Part shown: piece by piece, positions 1-11,459 of the stretch
Layout: every line of letters begins with the position of its first letter
Position numbering within the stretch: the stretch's first letter is position 1
Assembly: GCA_026018925.1 (NCBI GenBank)
Contig: JAKSZU010000003.1
Coordinates: 187,992,139-188,056,138, forward strand
DNA length: 64,000 nt
Direction of reading: 5' to 3'
Source: Tupaia tana
Lineage: Eukaryota; Chordata; Mammalia; Scandentia; Tupaiidae
Notes under the pieces: generated by a model
What the model was told of the DNA's origin: nothing
The model's input: the letters and a program-made list of their open reading frames with translations, nothing else
Databases searched by the model: none
Translations under genes and position numbers: made by a program

Positions 1-139
1 TGGACTCTTAATAATAGCAGTTTGTATTCTTCAGGCAGCACTATAATTGCCTTTATGAAGGGAATCAGGGTGGTTCATAGGCTAGCGTTCTGGGATGAGA
101 GATTGCAGGCCTAGTCCCAGGGTTGCCATTCATTCCCTA

Positions 140-225
140 GTTTACTAAAAATCAATTCAAAGCATTTAGCAGAACATCTGGCATGTAATAAATGCTCAGC
201 AAAGTTAGCTATTAAAATTTTTTAA
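140..225 (+). mobile_element. MIR 3' fragment
   Basis: Contains the familiar MIR/L2-like end: agcatttagcagaacatctggcatgtaataaatgctcagcaaa.. reading into gttagctatta. Old and diverged. Confidence 0.55.
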
Positions 226-308
226 TGCATGCCCATATCATTAAAAATATCCTTGGGATCATCATTTTTTTAGAGTTTATTTCATCCATGACTAAGAGAG
301 AGACACTT

Positions 309-570
309 GGGGCCAGCAGATAGTATAATGGTTACGTCACTGGACTCCCACATAGTTGACTATGGTTCGAGTTACAGACACCGCTGCTTAAACTCATGCC
401 TGGTGCATGTGGGTGTGCATACATGCCCAAAATCCGGAGAAAAGAATGGAGGAGAAAGGAATGCAGTGTACCCATTCCCTTTGGGGGCTGATTTCTCATT
501 TTCTGTTTCTCTGTCTCTCTTTGACTCTCTGGTGAGCACATGTGCCCTTATAGCAAAAACCTCTCACAGA
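309..570 (+). mobile_element. tRNA-SINE, A1/B-like
   Basis: Head ggggccagcagatagtataa, box-B-like ggttcgagtta, CCCATTCCC/GGGGGCTGAT body and tail ctatagcaaaaacctctc with a decayed, purine-rich A-tail. Moderately diverged from the young copies. Confidence 0.85.
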
Positions 571-1060
571 GAGAGACAGCATTCCCAATACGGTCCTACT
601 GCCTGGACTCACCCCCAGCCTTGCCCACCCTGATCACCAGCAAGCTCTTGCTTAGTGTGCTTAGGTAGGTCTCCAGACTTGGACCCTTCCTGTGGAACTG
701 CCTCAGGGGTATCTTTGTATTTTATAACTGTGCCACCACCTGGTGCCAAAATCACCATTTTTAGTGATTTCTTCATTTTGCTGTCCTTTTATATCCTATT
801 TTATTCACTCTCAACATATATTTTGTTAGCTTCAATAATAAGGCTCCAAATTTTGTGTACTTAAACATTTGTCCCAGTTCGGATTATTTTTATAGGCAAG
901 TATCCTAGAACTGAAATTAATAGGTTAAAGAGTATGACAATTTTTAAAAGACTCAATACATATTCCAAACTGCTTTGGCAGAAAATATTTTTTTAAACCA
1001 GGCTTAATCTTCGTTTTCAAACTGCAGCAGCTAGAAGTGGACATTTTCTTCTCTTTCTCT
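571..1060. other. intergenic, no recognised gene
   Basis: AT-rich, apparently non-coding sequence. I see no exon-like splice context and no recognisable repeat. Confidence 0.5.
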
Positions 1061-2030
1061 TTCTCCTCTTTTTAAAATTGCAGTAGTAAACCATACTCTT
1101 CAGATTCCCAGACTTTTGAGACGGTGCCTTGGTGTGGAAGGGACCAGTGAGGGAGAGACTGGAGGAGGAGGAGGGAGCAGGTTTGATTGTCATAAACGCA
1201 CAATTGTCTTAGTAATTGTATCACAGTTGACCACGTTGGGGCCATCACGTGGCCTGAGTATGACCTCACAGTTTCCCAGCCTGGAGCTGCGGGAGGAGGG
1301 GGAGGGGAGGGCGTTTTCATCACCCCAAGTTGGCAAGTTACTTAAAGGAGACCTGGGGCTTTGAGAACTCTCCTCCATTCTCTAGGAGAAGAAGAAAGGA
1401 GACTCTTGAAAGCCCAGATGTCTCTAATCTCTAAGAGGCGAGAAGCTTTAAGGCACAATTAGCAAGCAATCGTGAAATGCAAGGAGGTGCCGGGTTCTGA
1501 GCCCAAGCTCCGAGCCAGGCGCTTTATAAATACCATTTTCACTTCGTTCTGATCTTCCACACCTTACTGCTGGGAAAACAAACTTGGAGACAGACACTCA
1601 GGAGAAACTTAGATCTCTCAGGGGAGTGAGGACTAGCCCAGTGTAACAGTCAGAGGAGGCAGCGGGTGCCAAACTGCGTGAGCCGGGCGTTGGAATGCGA
1701 GGGAGGCTGGATCGGGCAGTGTGGGTTTCTGCCTCTGCAAGGGAAGCAGGGTGGAAAGCGCAACAGAGCTCCCCCTGACCGGCCAGGACAGCTGCACAGG
1801 GAGAATGGGATTTGCGAGGCACGCTTAAAACAAGAAAATAAAACAGACCAGAGGAAATCGTTGATAGGATGAAAGGAGAGCTCCTTGGCTTCTTTCCCAC
1901 CAACCCAGGACCAGTGAGTTTCCCTCCAGCTTTGAGGGTAACGGTCCTTAAAGACAGAAGGACCACTGGAAGCCCTGACTTGGCATCTGTTCTAGGCACA
2001 CTGCCTTCGCCTGCAAGGCGGCCTCCCTGA
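1060..2030. other. GC-richer non-repeat block with regulatory-type motifs
   Basis: Locally higher GC than its surroundings and with few repeats apart from a possible MIR trace near 1520-1640. It holds a palindromic E-box CACGTG at 1246-1251 and TGACCTCA at 1261-1268, and several CpGs at 1480-1830. Short ORFs in both strands look like chance. It could be an enhancer or a distal exon; nothing in the sequence settles this. Confidence 0.35.
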
Positions 2031-2391
2031 CTCTGCTATTCCAAACATTTTTCTTGTAGACTCCTAAAATTTTTTTGAAAATCTATGTACCCCCCTGGCA
2101 CATTTTTAGGTGAATTTAATTTTTTTTCCTCACATTTAAACAGTTACATAGAGTCTACTTTCTGGTGTATTGGAAATATTGACATTTTAAAATAAAACTG
2201 TTACCACACTCTGAAAAATGTTTCCAAATGTAATACTATAGCAATTGGATACTCACCACTCGCTCTTTTAAAAATACACGAACAAATTGGACAAATTTCA
2301 TCTTTTACTTTTTCTCCTTGAATTTATATTTTCATCTGCTTCTGCTACAGAATTTTAGCCTAATATATTTTTATAATTGAAATTCTTTTTG

Positions 2392-2640
2392 GTTAGCCAG
2401 GTGGGTTGTGGTTAACACAGCTGGATCGCACCGGCTGACTGTGCAGTTTGAGTTCTGGACCCAGTGGCTAGAAAAACATGCAGAGTGTGTGTGTGTGTGT
2501 GTGTGTACCCCAAATCCCTAAGCAAAGGAGAAATGGAGGAGAGGAGATTGTGATGTGGCCATACCTCCTGGGAGGTACTTTCTCACTTTCTCTCTCTGTC
2601 TCTTTCCAAGTGCACAAGCCCTGTAGCAAATTTTTAAAAA
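2392..2640 (+). mobile_element. tRNA-SINE, B form with TG expansion
   Basis: Starts ttagccaggtgggttgtggt; body ggagaaatggaggagaggag; tail ccctgtagcaaa. The body includes a (TG)n tract at 2485-2504. Confidence 0.75.
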
Positions 2641-2842
2641 GTATTTTATGTATCATCTTATCATACTTCTTGCCAACAACTATGTATTTAAAATACATTT
2701 ATTTTTAGAATTTCCTGTGAGTATAGATTCTAAATGTTAAAGAACATTTTGTCTGAATTATATCATGACAACTACACACAATCAAAACAAATGCTATTAT
2801 ACATTTTAATGGGTAATAAGGAAGCATTAAAGTTTAATTGGG

Positions 2843-2975
2843 CTTAGCCAGTGCTGGAGCCACATGGAAGACCCAGACTCTGGTCAACCTGGAAAACTAT
2901 GACAAGATCATGACATGGCAGAGCCCCTGTTGAAGGGGGTCTCTCTTTCTGTCAATCAAAATAAACTGTTAAAAA
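2843..2975 (+). mobile_element. D-type SINE relic
   Basis: ccagtgctggagccacatgg, cccctgttgaagggggtctc and a final caaaataaactgtt resemble the D family; internally deleted. Confidence 0.4.
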
Positions 2976-3263
2976 GTTTAATTGGAAATGCATCTCTTAT
3001 GGAGACAGCTTTTTTCTTACTCTAATTCATATATCCATGAGTGAATGTTACTTATTGCAAGAAGGGATCTAGACTCAACATTAATTTTATTCTTTTTTTT
3101 TTTCAAACGTGCAAGAGTTGAGCTCAGGAACCTTTTTCACATAAGCATAATACAAAGAAATGCAGGGACTTTCGTGACTGTAATGTCACTCAGTTGTATA
3201 AAGTCCTTTTGTGTTATGTGCCAATCAAATCATATCAGTAGATCATTAAGTTATCTACCTGTT

Positions 3264-3502
3264 GGGACCAGCAGATGGCATAATGGCTACATAGCTGGAC
3301 TCACACGTGACTGACTATGGTACAAGTCCTGGATCCGGAGTCTTGAAACTCAAGCTGGACACTTGTGTGCATGTCCACAATCCCAAGAGGAGACTAGAGA
3401 AGGGACTGTGGTGTGATCACCCTGAGGGGTAATTTCTCACTTTCTGTCTCTGTCTCTCTGGCAAGTATACACGCCCTATAGCAAAGATCTTTCTAAAAAA
3501 AT
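3264..3502 (+). mobile_element. tRNA-SINE, A1/B intermediate
   Basis: gggaccagcagatggcataa head, aatcccaagaggagactaga body, gccctatagcaaagatcttt tail with A-run. Confidence 0.85.
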
Positions 3503-3611
3503 TAAAGAATCTGTTGACAAGTATGACTGATTCTCTTTCACTGTGAATGAACAAAGAGAATTGGAAGCCCAGTCATCAGAGTTGTTCCTTTTCTTTCTTC
3601 TTCCTTTTTTT

Positions 3612-3760
3612 AAGTTTATTTATTCATTTCTTTCATGAGACAAAAAGCCAAAGAGAGAGAGAGACTGGCACCCCCAACAGCGTGCCTATACTGGGGTGCA
3701 CCCTTACCTCAGTCAGCCTGGACCACCGGCACCTGCACCTGCACAGAGAGGCCCCCAAGT
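3612..3760 (-). mobile_element. D-type SINE relic, minus strand
   Basis: Begins with a tttatttattcatttctttc end that is the reverse complement of the D-family tail (ATGAAAGAA type) and includes ggcacccccaacagcg, the complement of its gttgggggtgcc segment. Confidence 0.5.
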
Positions 3761-3779
3761 AAGAGTCGCTCCTTTTCTC

Positions 3780-4850
3780 AATGTGAACACTGAGATTTGG
3801 ATTATTCCTTCATTGCAATGAACATTTCCTCCCAGGTCAATGACCACAGTGAGATTTGGCATGGGTACGGAGTGTGGGGTGTACCTTTCTTTCAGGAAAT
3901 GAGAAAAGGGGAACCGCGAAAGGGAAGGTAGGAAGGAGAACTGGCACCCTCCCCTATACACATGTTCTCAGGCAGGTCACCTATATAAGAGAACCCTCGT
4001 GCAAGTTAGAACTTGTCGTGTGAGGCTCTTAAAATGATCCAAGTCAAAATATATACGCTTCGGAGAGTCTTCACATGGCCCCCAGAGCACCTGTACTTTG
4101 ATTCGTGCTGGCTTGTTGCTGGATCGGTGAGCAAAGAAAGGGAAGGCAATGGGGCAGGGGTTCTCGCAGGTTATGAAGGTCTACAGGTAGGAGGGAAGGA
4201 AGGTGCTCTGGGCAGGAGCATCCTCCTTAAGGGGTGGCCTTCTGGCTGTAGGGACTCTCTCCAGAGGGGACAGAGCCCTAGTGACCTGAACCCCAGACAC
4301 AGTGGCTGCTTTCTGTCTCCAGACCCAGCTCCTCCCAGGGCCTTCTTTCTTCTTTTGGTTCAACCTGTTTTCAGCTCTGAAGAGAACTGCTCATTCTTCC
4401 AGGGGAGACGCTGAGGGGCAGAGTGGAGAGGAGGCTTGAGGGTAGGGCCAGGACAAGCTGCAGTCTCTTAGCCCCTGACGCAGTGCTGGCCTCCTTTGCC
4501 AGCTTGCCTCTCCTCACTGTTCCTTTCAGGGCACACTCATTCTGGGGATTTCACTGGCCTCTGAGGTGCCTTTGTGTCCTTAGAAAAAGGCCCCCTTTGG
4601 GCCAGATGCACCATCATGAGCCCCTGGGGTGGGTAACACAAGACACCTTTGTACTAAGAGAAAGGCTCCTCTTTTCCCAGACTAATGGAGCCCCATGCCA
4701 AAGAGCATCACTTGGCCAGGGGAAGGTGGGCTGGATTTCAGCCCTGCCTTGTGCCCTTCAACTGGGCATCTTTTGGCATTGCACACTGCTCAACCATATG
4801 GGGTGAGCTGCTTGTTCCTGCCTCTCTGCCTGGAGCACACTGTTCTGCCT
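3780..4850. other. intergenic, no gene supported
   Basis: Open frames of up to 133 codons occur but overlap each other on both strands and lack splice or family support. I regard them as chance frames in GC-richer sequence. Confidence 0.5.
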
Positions 4851-4985
4851 ACCTAGAGTGCTGTCCTAGATAATCAGCCAAATCTTCACCATCCTTTGAG
4901 GCCCAGTTCAGGTGCCCCTGCCACCTCCTCCATGAAGCCTTCAGCCCACCATCACCTCTCCTTTCTTGAGCTTTCTGCCCCAGGA
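4850..4985 (+). mobile_element. L2 3' end
   Basis: Contains the L2 signature cacctcctccatgaagcctt preceded by ttgaggcccagttcaggt. Confidence 0.75.
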
Positions 4986-5190
4986 TACATTTGGTAGTGT
5001 CTAGAAACATTTTTGGTTGTCACAATTGGGGCAAGAAGCCTGCTACTGGCATCTGGTAGGTAGAGGTGGGTGATGCTGCCAACACCCTGCAACGCCAGGG
5101 CAGCCCTCTGCCCCTCCCCAATAATACTTTGTATAGAATGATCTGGTCTGAAATGCCATAGTGCTGAGGTTGAAAAACTCTGGACTAGAC
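4985..5190 (+). mobile_element. MER20 (hAT-Charlie)
   Basis: catttttggttgtcacaa, ctactggcatctggtaggta and gtgctgaggttgaaaaactc are the characteristic MER20 segments in order. Confidence 0.85.
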
Positions 5191-5269
5191 AAACGATAGC
5201 CTTAAAAACACTTATGTCACACTGTAAATTATAATGCAGGCTTTTGCTTGTTTGCTTAAAAGAATTATT

Positions 5270-5549
5270 GGGAACCAGCAGTTAGCGTAATGGCTATGTC
5301 GCTGGACTCCCACGTGGTCGACCGCGGTTCGCGTCTCGGACCCGGTGGCTTACAACTCACGCCGGGCGCGTGTGCGTGCGTGCCCAAGATCCCGAGAGGA
5401 GAATGTAGGAGAAGGGATTGCGGCGTGACCATCCCCCCTGGGGGGTGATTTCTCACTTTCTGTCTCTATGTCTCTCTCTGTCTGTCTGGCGAGCACACGT
5501 GCCCTATAGCGAAAAACCTCTCCAAAAAAAAAAAAAAAAAAAAAAAAAA
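5270..5549 (+). mobile_element. young tRNA-SINE, A2 subfamily
   Basis: Full-length copy: gggaaccagcagttagcgta head, ggttcgcgtctc, cgtgaccatcccccctgggg body, tail ccctatagcgaaaaacctct and about 27 A. TSD aaaagaattatt at 5258-5269 and 5546-5557 is perfect. Confidence 0.95.
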
Positions 5550-5557
5550 GAATTATT

Positions 5558-5695
5558 TATCTAATTTTATTTTTTATTATTTTTAATTTGATCAGAGAGA
5601 GAAAAAGTGAGAAAGAAGCCATGAGGTTGGGGGCTCAAACTGTGGGTGGCCATGTGAGAGTCCAACACCTTAATCACCACACCACCCGCTGGCCC
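5558..5695 (-). mobile_element. short SINE, C form
   Basis: Reverse complement reads ggggccagcgggtggtgtgg head then CT-rich and ctctctctgatcaaatta; no long body. The A2 insertion immediately to the left lies in its A-rich tail side. Confidence 0.8.
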
Positions 5696-5699
5696 CTTT

Positions 5700-6985
5700 T
5701 GTTTGGTTTTAACTGTGTCTAAATGACTTCAGTATTAATTCTTCTACCAGATGCTGGCTTCTTGGAGGCCAGAGACCAGGTTTCATGCAGGTCTCTATCC
5801 CAAAGGGCACTAGCGCCAGTTGCCCCAGGGTTCATGGACACTCTGGAGAGAATAGAAGAAGGGTGAACCGACACTCTCTGGCCTGCCCTCAGTCTTGATC
5901 TCAGATGTTTCTCATGAGATTCTGCTAAATTTCCTGACAATTGGATTTTGTGATATTATTTATTAAAAAAATCAATAGATCCAGGCAGACATGGAGTTCC
6001 TTAGCACAGTTCATAGAACCACTTCAGTCTCTACCCCGTCTTAATATATGCCCTGATCCCCGGGCTTGGCCAAGAAGACATACTGAGAGGAGTCACTAAA
6101 CTTCAAGGTAGCCATGTGTCAGCTTTCTCTTTAGCATGGAGCAAAGAATCTATGAACTTTATTTCCAAACCTGTAAATGCAGCCTGGGAAAACCCCAGAC
6201 CACTAGAAAGAAAAGCTTTGATAGATTTCCCTCTTAAATGTAGCACCTCTTAGCAGGTCACTCCTAACATTTGTGGAAGCCCAGGACAAAGGAGGTCCAC
6301 AAACCATGTATTTAAATATGTTATACCCATAAAGTAAACTGTCAAATGTTCTAGTCTTGTGTCATGACAAACAAATCTTTGCAATGACCTAGAAGGTCAA
6401 GTTTGATTTTAGTATTCTCATGCTCCTCAGATGGCCATGCCAGAACAAGGTAGTTGAGAGAAGAGCTGGCCCAGGCCTCTGACCTTGCAATCGCCGCTAT
6501 GGCCTGCCCTCCTCCTCTCACCCCCAGCTCTGCCTCAGTTACTAATGGTCCAGTATGGGCATTCTAACCTCCATATCCAAGTTCCAGTCATTCCTCTTGT
6601 TGGCTCACCAGCAATTCAGTCTGTCCCAGGGTGGAGAGACCTGGGAAAGAGGTCTACAAGTTGTAGAAACAGATTTGGGCCTTTTAGGTAAGGAACTCCA
6701 GGGTCTAGTACATCCAGGGTATTTTCTAGGAAGAAGTATGGTCATGGGTGGATACATCCATTTAGGACCATGGACTCCTTACCACGTGGGAAAGGATGAG
6801 GTCAGAGGGGCCAGAGCAGAGGCCTCTGAAAGTGCCTGAGCAGAGCGAGGTCCCTCCTGGACAGGTCTAAGGGAAATGGTGCCTTCCAGAGTGACAGCCA
6901 GCAGCTACACAATATTCCCTGGGCCTTCTTGAAGCTGATTCTCCCTCTTTGTCCCCATCATATACAGACTGGGCAGGAGCCTCAG
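5700..6985. other. intergenic, no recognised gene
   Basis: No convincing repeat or exon identified. Short ORFs only. Confidence 0.5.
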
Positions 6986-6989
6986 AGCC

Positions 6990-7465
6990 TTGCTCTTTTT
7001 TTTTTTTTGGTAACAACTTTATTGAGACAGAATTCATGTACCATGCAATTTATCATTTAAAGTGTCCAGTTCAATGGCTTATAGTATATTCATAGAGTTA
7101 TACAACCAACCAACCAACAACAAAATAGATCTTAGAGCATTTCACTACTTCAGTAAAAACCCGTACTCCTTAGCTGACACCCCTCCCCCCACTCCATTCT
7201 CCTGTTCCCTCAGCCCTGGGCAATCACTAATCTACTTCTGCTTATGATTCACCTCCTCTGGTCCTATAAATGGAATCACACGGTATGTGGTCCTTTGTGA
7301 ATGGCTGTTTTCTCCTAGCATGTTTTCAAGGTTCATTTACATTGTAGCAGGAATCAATACTCCATTCCTTTTATTGCCAAATCTTTTATGGTATGGCTAT
7401 CCCACATTTTGGTTATTCCCCCATCAGTTGGTAGGCATCTGAGTTGTTTCCAGACCCTTCTTGAT
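6990..7465 (-). mobile_element. old L1 3' end (L1MC/ME type), antisense
   Basis: Poly-T, then ttattgagacagaattcatg, ctataaatggaatcacacgg and ttttcaaggttcatttacat, the classic reverse complement of an L1M 3' UTR. Confidence 0.85.
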
Positions 7466-8400
7466 CTCTCTGGTGAGCACAATGCCCTGCATGTTGGTAG
7501 TGCATGGCACATGGTTGTCTGTTCCTCTCTCAGTCGGGTACTGCTGCCATTTCCCTTGAAGTTGTCATCAGTCCCTCATCCTCTCCTGGTACTAAAGCAG
7601 GGCTGTTTTGTCTCGAGAAGTGGGAAATGACTCCCTTTTGCAGAGGAGAACACATTCTTCTGTGTGCTCCTAATGGCTTTGCACCTCCCTGTGTTGCTCA
7701 AACTCCTTTGTTTATGTTCTGCATCTTTCTCCATAATCCAGGCTGGGATCAAATGCCGTGATATGTCCTCTATTAGCTGTTGTGAGTCCAGGTGTCAACT
7801 TATGGAAAAACCTTTGTATGATTCAAAACTCTTGGTTGCAAGTGATAGAAACTCGATTCAAATCAAAGTTAATAGTAAAAGTAGAAGCTGAAAATTGTAG
7901 AGATGTCTTTTATTTCAGGTGGATTCAGGAACCCAAATCATGTCATCAAGGACTCAATTTCCCTTTCCTCCTCCTCTTCCCTCCCTCCCTCTTTCTATCT
8001 GTGCCTTCCTAACCCTTGTTCTGCCTTTCTCTGTATTGACTTTATTCTCAAGCAGGCTTTCCCCAGTGGAACAGGATGGCCACCAGCCGCTCTGGACACA
8101 TATTCTACAGTTCCCAGTTAAAAGAGTTTATCTTGTCCAAGAGTTCAAACAAGAGTTCTAGGTCTGAAATTCATTGGTTGGGCTCTTGGGTCATGTGTTC
8201 ACACACGACTCAATCATTTGGGTCAGAAGATGAAAAATGTTCTGACTGGCCAGGTCTGGGTCTTGGGCCTATCTCTCAACTAGAAGCCAGCTCACCTAAA
8301 TCTCAAGGACTAAGACTGAGGAAGAAAGAAAGAAAAAACAAACAAACAAACAAAGGGAAATAAATGCTGGTCACACATAGTAGTTGCGACTGAAATCATA
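7466..8400. mobile_element. unclassified ancient dispersed repeat (mainly 7790-8290)
   Basis: cttggttgcaagtgatagaa, cttccctccctccctctttc, tggccaccagccgctctgga and gactggccaggtctgggtc are phrases I recognise from an old mammalian interspersed repeat but cannot name. 7466-7780 is unassigned. Confidence 0.4.
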
Positions 8401-9684
8401 CTATGAGCTGGCCTGTCTAGTGTCTGCCCAACATTTTATCATACATACTCAGGTCTGTCTGAGCCCTACGAGTGGACAGTCCTAGACTAAAGCAGAGATC
8501 CCTACCACGTATGATAAATTAACCTCTTATGAGATTCTAGAAATTGATAGCCAAGATATCACCCCTTCTAATAAGGATTTGTAATTGAACATGAACAAAG
8601 TTCTAATAGTGCAATTAAGGGCTTATGTCTGGACAGTGTAGAAAACACTTTGAGGTCAAGTGAAGTGGGGATGCAGAGCCTCAGTAAATAGGTACTCATT
8701 CATTCCACTCATGTTTCGAATTTAATGTCCTTGACTCAATTTCATAACAGTTTACCCATGCCAGGGGTGAGCAGAGTCAGGGTAGGGTAGGTGTCAGAAG
8801 AGCCAGGGAGTTAGAGACAGGGATGCCTGGGTGGCAAAGAGAGAGTTTCTTGTAGGCAGCTGCACAACGCAGCACTTCAGTGACATTCCCCTTCCTTCTC
8901 CCCCTTCCCTCTTCTCTTGTTACCATGGCAGCTAATGATGCTTCCTCCTCCTCTTTTCCTCTCTGCTCCATCTCCAGGCTCCACCAGTCTTTAACTAACT
9001 TCACAAAGCAGTTGCCAGCCTCTCCCACATCACTCAACCTGGATACCCAGCCTCATCCTCTGTTTACCCTCCCCCTCCAGGACCCTCTCCCACCTCATTT
9101 CCCTGCTCCTAGGCCTCTGCCTTGCACCTTCCTTAATTTTGATCTAGGTTTTAGCTTAAATTCCCATCTTCCTTCAAGAAGTTGCATGAAAATTAGATTT
9201 TTTGCCACTCTAATCTGATTTGAAATGCATTAAGAGGTCTGTCTCTTGAAACACCTCAAGGTGAGGCAACTTGTGAAGGGAAGAAATGTTCCTTACTGCT
9301 GCTCCTGTGTTTAAACATTGTTAGAGAGTGAATCAGATTCTATTTTTGTACTAGAAATGTTTTCTCTTTAAAGAAATCCCCCAGTGTGTCTCTGAGAGAA
9401 ACAGAAACTCTATCACAAAGGAAATAACATCTCAAGTTCAGAGATTGTGAGCTGGTGGCCCTGCAGGCTTTTGCCAGGTCTATAGTGTGGCTAAAGAAAA
9501 TTGAACTAATATTTAAACATCAGCAGGTATCACATAAAAGTCTGAATTTCTGACTGCCCTTGAATTGGACATGGTGCCTTCATCTCCACATGGTGAAAAT
9601 GGGCAGCAGAGAAATGAGTATGGGCTGCCTGCTTTACTGCCTCTTCATTTCCTGTCATTTAGTCAGCTACTTTTTTCTTCTTTT
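8400..9684. other. intergenic, nothing recognised
   Basis: Pyrimidine-rich stretch at 8880-9120; no exon or repeat identified. Confidence 0.45.
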
Positions 9685-9936
9685 TCTTTTTTGCCATAGG
9701 GCACATGTGCTCACTGGAGAGACAGAGACAGTGAGCAAGAAAGTGAGAAATCACCCCCCAGGTGGGATGGTCATGTCACAATCCCTTTTCCTCCAGTCTC
9801 CTCTTGGGATTTTGTGCACATATGAACACATATTCAGTGTGATTTTCAAGCTGCTGGGTCCAGGGCTTGAACTGCAGTTGGCCATGTGCGAGTCCAGCAC
9901 AGCATGTTACCCACCATACCCCCTGTTGGCCCCAGC
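9685..9936 (-). mobile_element. tRNA-SINE, B form
   Basis: Reverse-strand tail gccatagggcacatgtgctc, body aatcaccccccaggtgggat, head end ctgttggcccc. Confidence 0.88.
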
Positions 9937-10884
9937 CAGCTTCTCTTTTACTTAACTCACCTGGGCCTACCTGGGCCCCCCTGGCAAATGCGTTTCTAAC
10001 TCTCACCCTAACTGATGAGTTTTAAAAATCAGGATTTTCCCTTGAGTGTATGGTTTGCTTCATGAAGTCACCTGGAGTTCCTTTGAAGTCAGCCTGATAC
10101 CTGAGAGCAGGGAAACTACTATCCACTATGCTTCTAGAGTCTTCCATAAAATCTCTTCATTTTCTTAGAACTCATTCAGGCCCGCTCTGTGTGCATGAGG
10201 ATGCAAAGCATTGCCCAGAGGAGAAAGAATGCAAGGATGAACTGGAAGATGTCTTAGTCCAGCCACCTGTTATTTCCTGTACCTGCTCCTGTCTCAAAAT
10301 GGCCATGAGATCCTAGACTTCAGAAAGAGAGCCAGGCATGGCTGATTGCAGAGGACGACCCATGGGCTCCCAGTTATAGAATTCTCCTACACTTATTCTC
10401 CTGATTGGGGGACCTAGTGGAGGATGCAGGGTTGAGTCTAGGACTTTGAAGATGGACTTCTTGCCACTCAAGAAAATGGCAGGTGTGGGGAATCGGTGGG
10501 CCAGGGAATAAAGACTTATACTCTGTCCCATCTCAAAGGCATTATCCTCCCTAGCCTGCAGTGAAGGGAAATGAGAGAATGGTTGAATTACAGGGTAGGT
10601 CTCTAAGCAGAAAACTTTGAAGCTGCTACCCTAAGGTGTTACCCATACAGACAAAGTATAGTGGGACCACACGATACTACTGAAACCCAGTAGCAGTTCT
10701 CTTCACATACATGTTATCAAAGCAGCTCTGAATCTTCAGCCACAAACCCAGAGACAAGTAGCATATTTGTTTTCTTCAAGTCCATTTTCAGTACCTTGCC
10801 ACAGCTGGTCTCTGTCACCTTCTGTCTGAGCAGGCTCAGGCATCTCCTGAACCCTGGCCTGTTTTCTCACCTGCAAAGTTGGTG
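9937..10884. other. intergenic, nothing recognised
   Basis: No convincing repeat family or exon. Confidence 0.45.
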
Positions 10885-11065
10885 TTATGGGGCTGATTGT
10901 CTTCCCCCAAATTCGCATGTTGAAGTCCTAGCCTCCAATACCTCAGAATGTGACCTTATTTGGAAAGATAGTCTTTAAAGAAGTGACTAGGTTTAAAATG
11001 AGGACTTAATCCATCTGACTGGTGTCTTCATAAGAAGAAGTTTGGACACAGAGAAAAGAACATGT
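10885..11065 (+). mobile_element. MLT1 LTR 5' part (ERVL-MaLR)
   Basis: ttgaagtcctagcctccaat, cctcagaatgtgaccttatt and gactggtgtcttcataagaa are MLT1 landmarks in order. Non-coding LTR only. Confidence 0.85.
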
Positions 11066-11207
11066 GCTTTCATTGTAGCAGCCCGAGCAGACTAGCAGTA
11101 GGGAAGGTCGAGGGGTCATACAATGGACTAGGTGACAGAAAGTGCACTGGATGGGGGCACAATACACCACAGGCGTCTGGTTGAGGTAAGTGTCCTCTCC
11201 CTTTCCA

Positions 11208-11450
11208 CATCCTTTTTTTTTTTTTGATTTGCTCTTGGATGCATGACCTTGACAGAAAGAAAAAGTGAGAAAGCACCTCTCCCCCAAGAGGGATGGCCAC
11301 ACCGCCATCCCTTGTCCTTTATTTCTGTCCTCTCTAGGAATTTTGGGCAGGCATACACATGTGCACACACACCTGTTTTTCAAACTGCAGGTTCTGGGAC
11401 TCGAACCACTCAGTCAGCCATGTGGGATCCAGTTCACTATGCTACCTGAC
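11208..11450 (-). mobile_element. tRNA-SINE, B form, diverged
   Basis: T-run, agaaagtg-like body caagagggatggccacaccg, gggactcgaaccactcagtc and catgtgggatccag. It lies just downstream of the MLT1 fragment. Confidence 0.78.
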
Positions 11451-11459
11451 CGAACCTCT

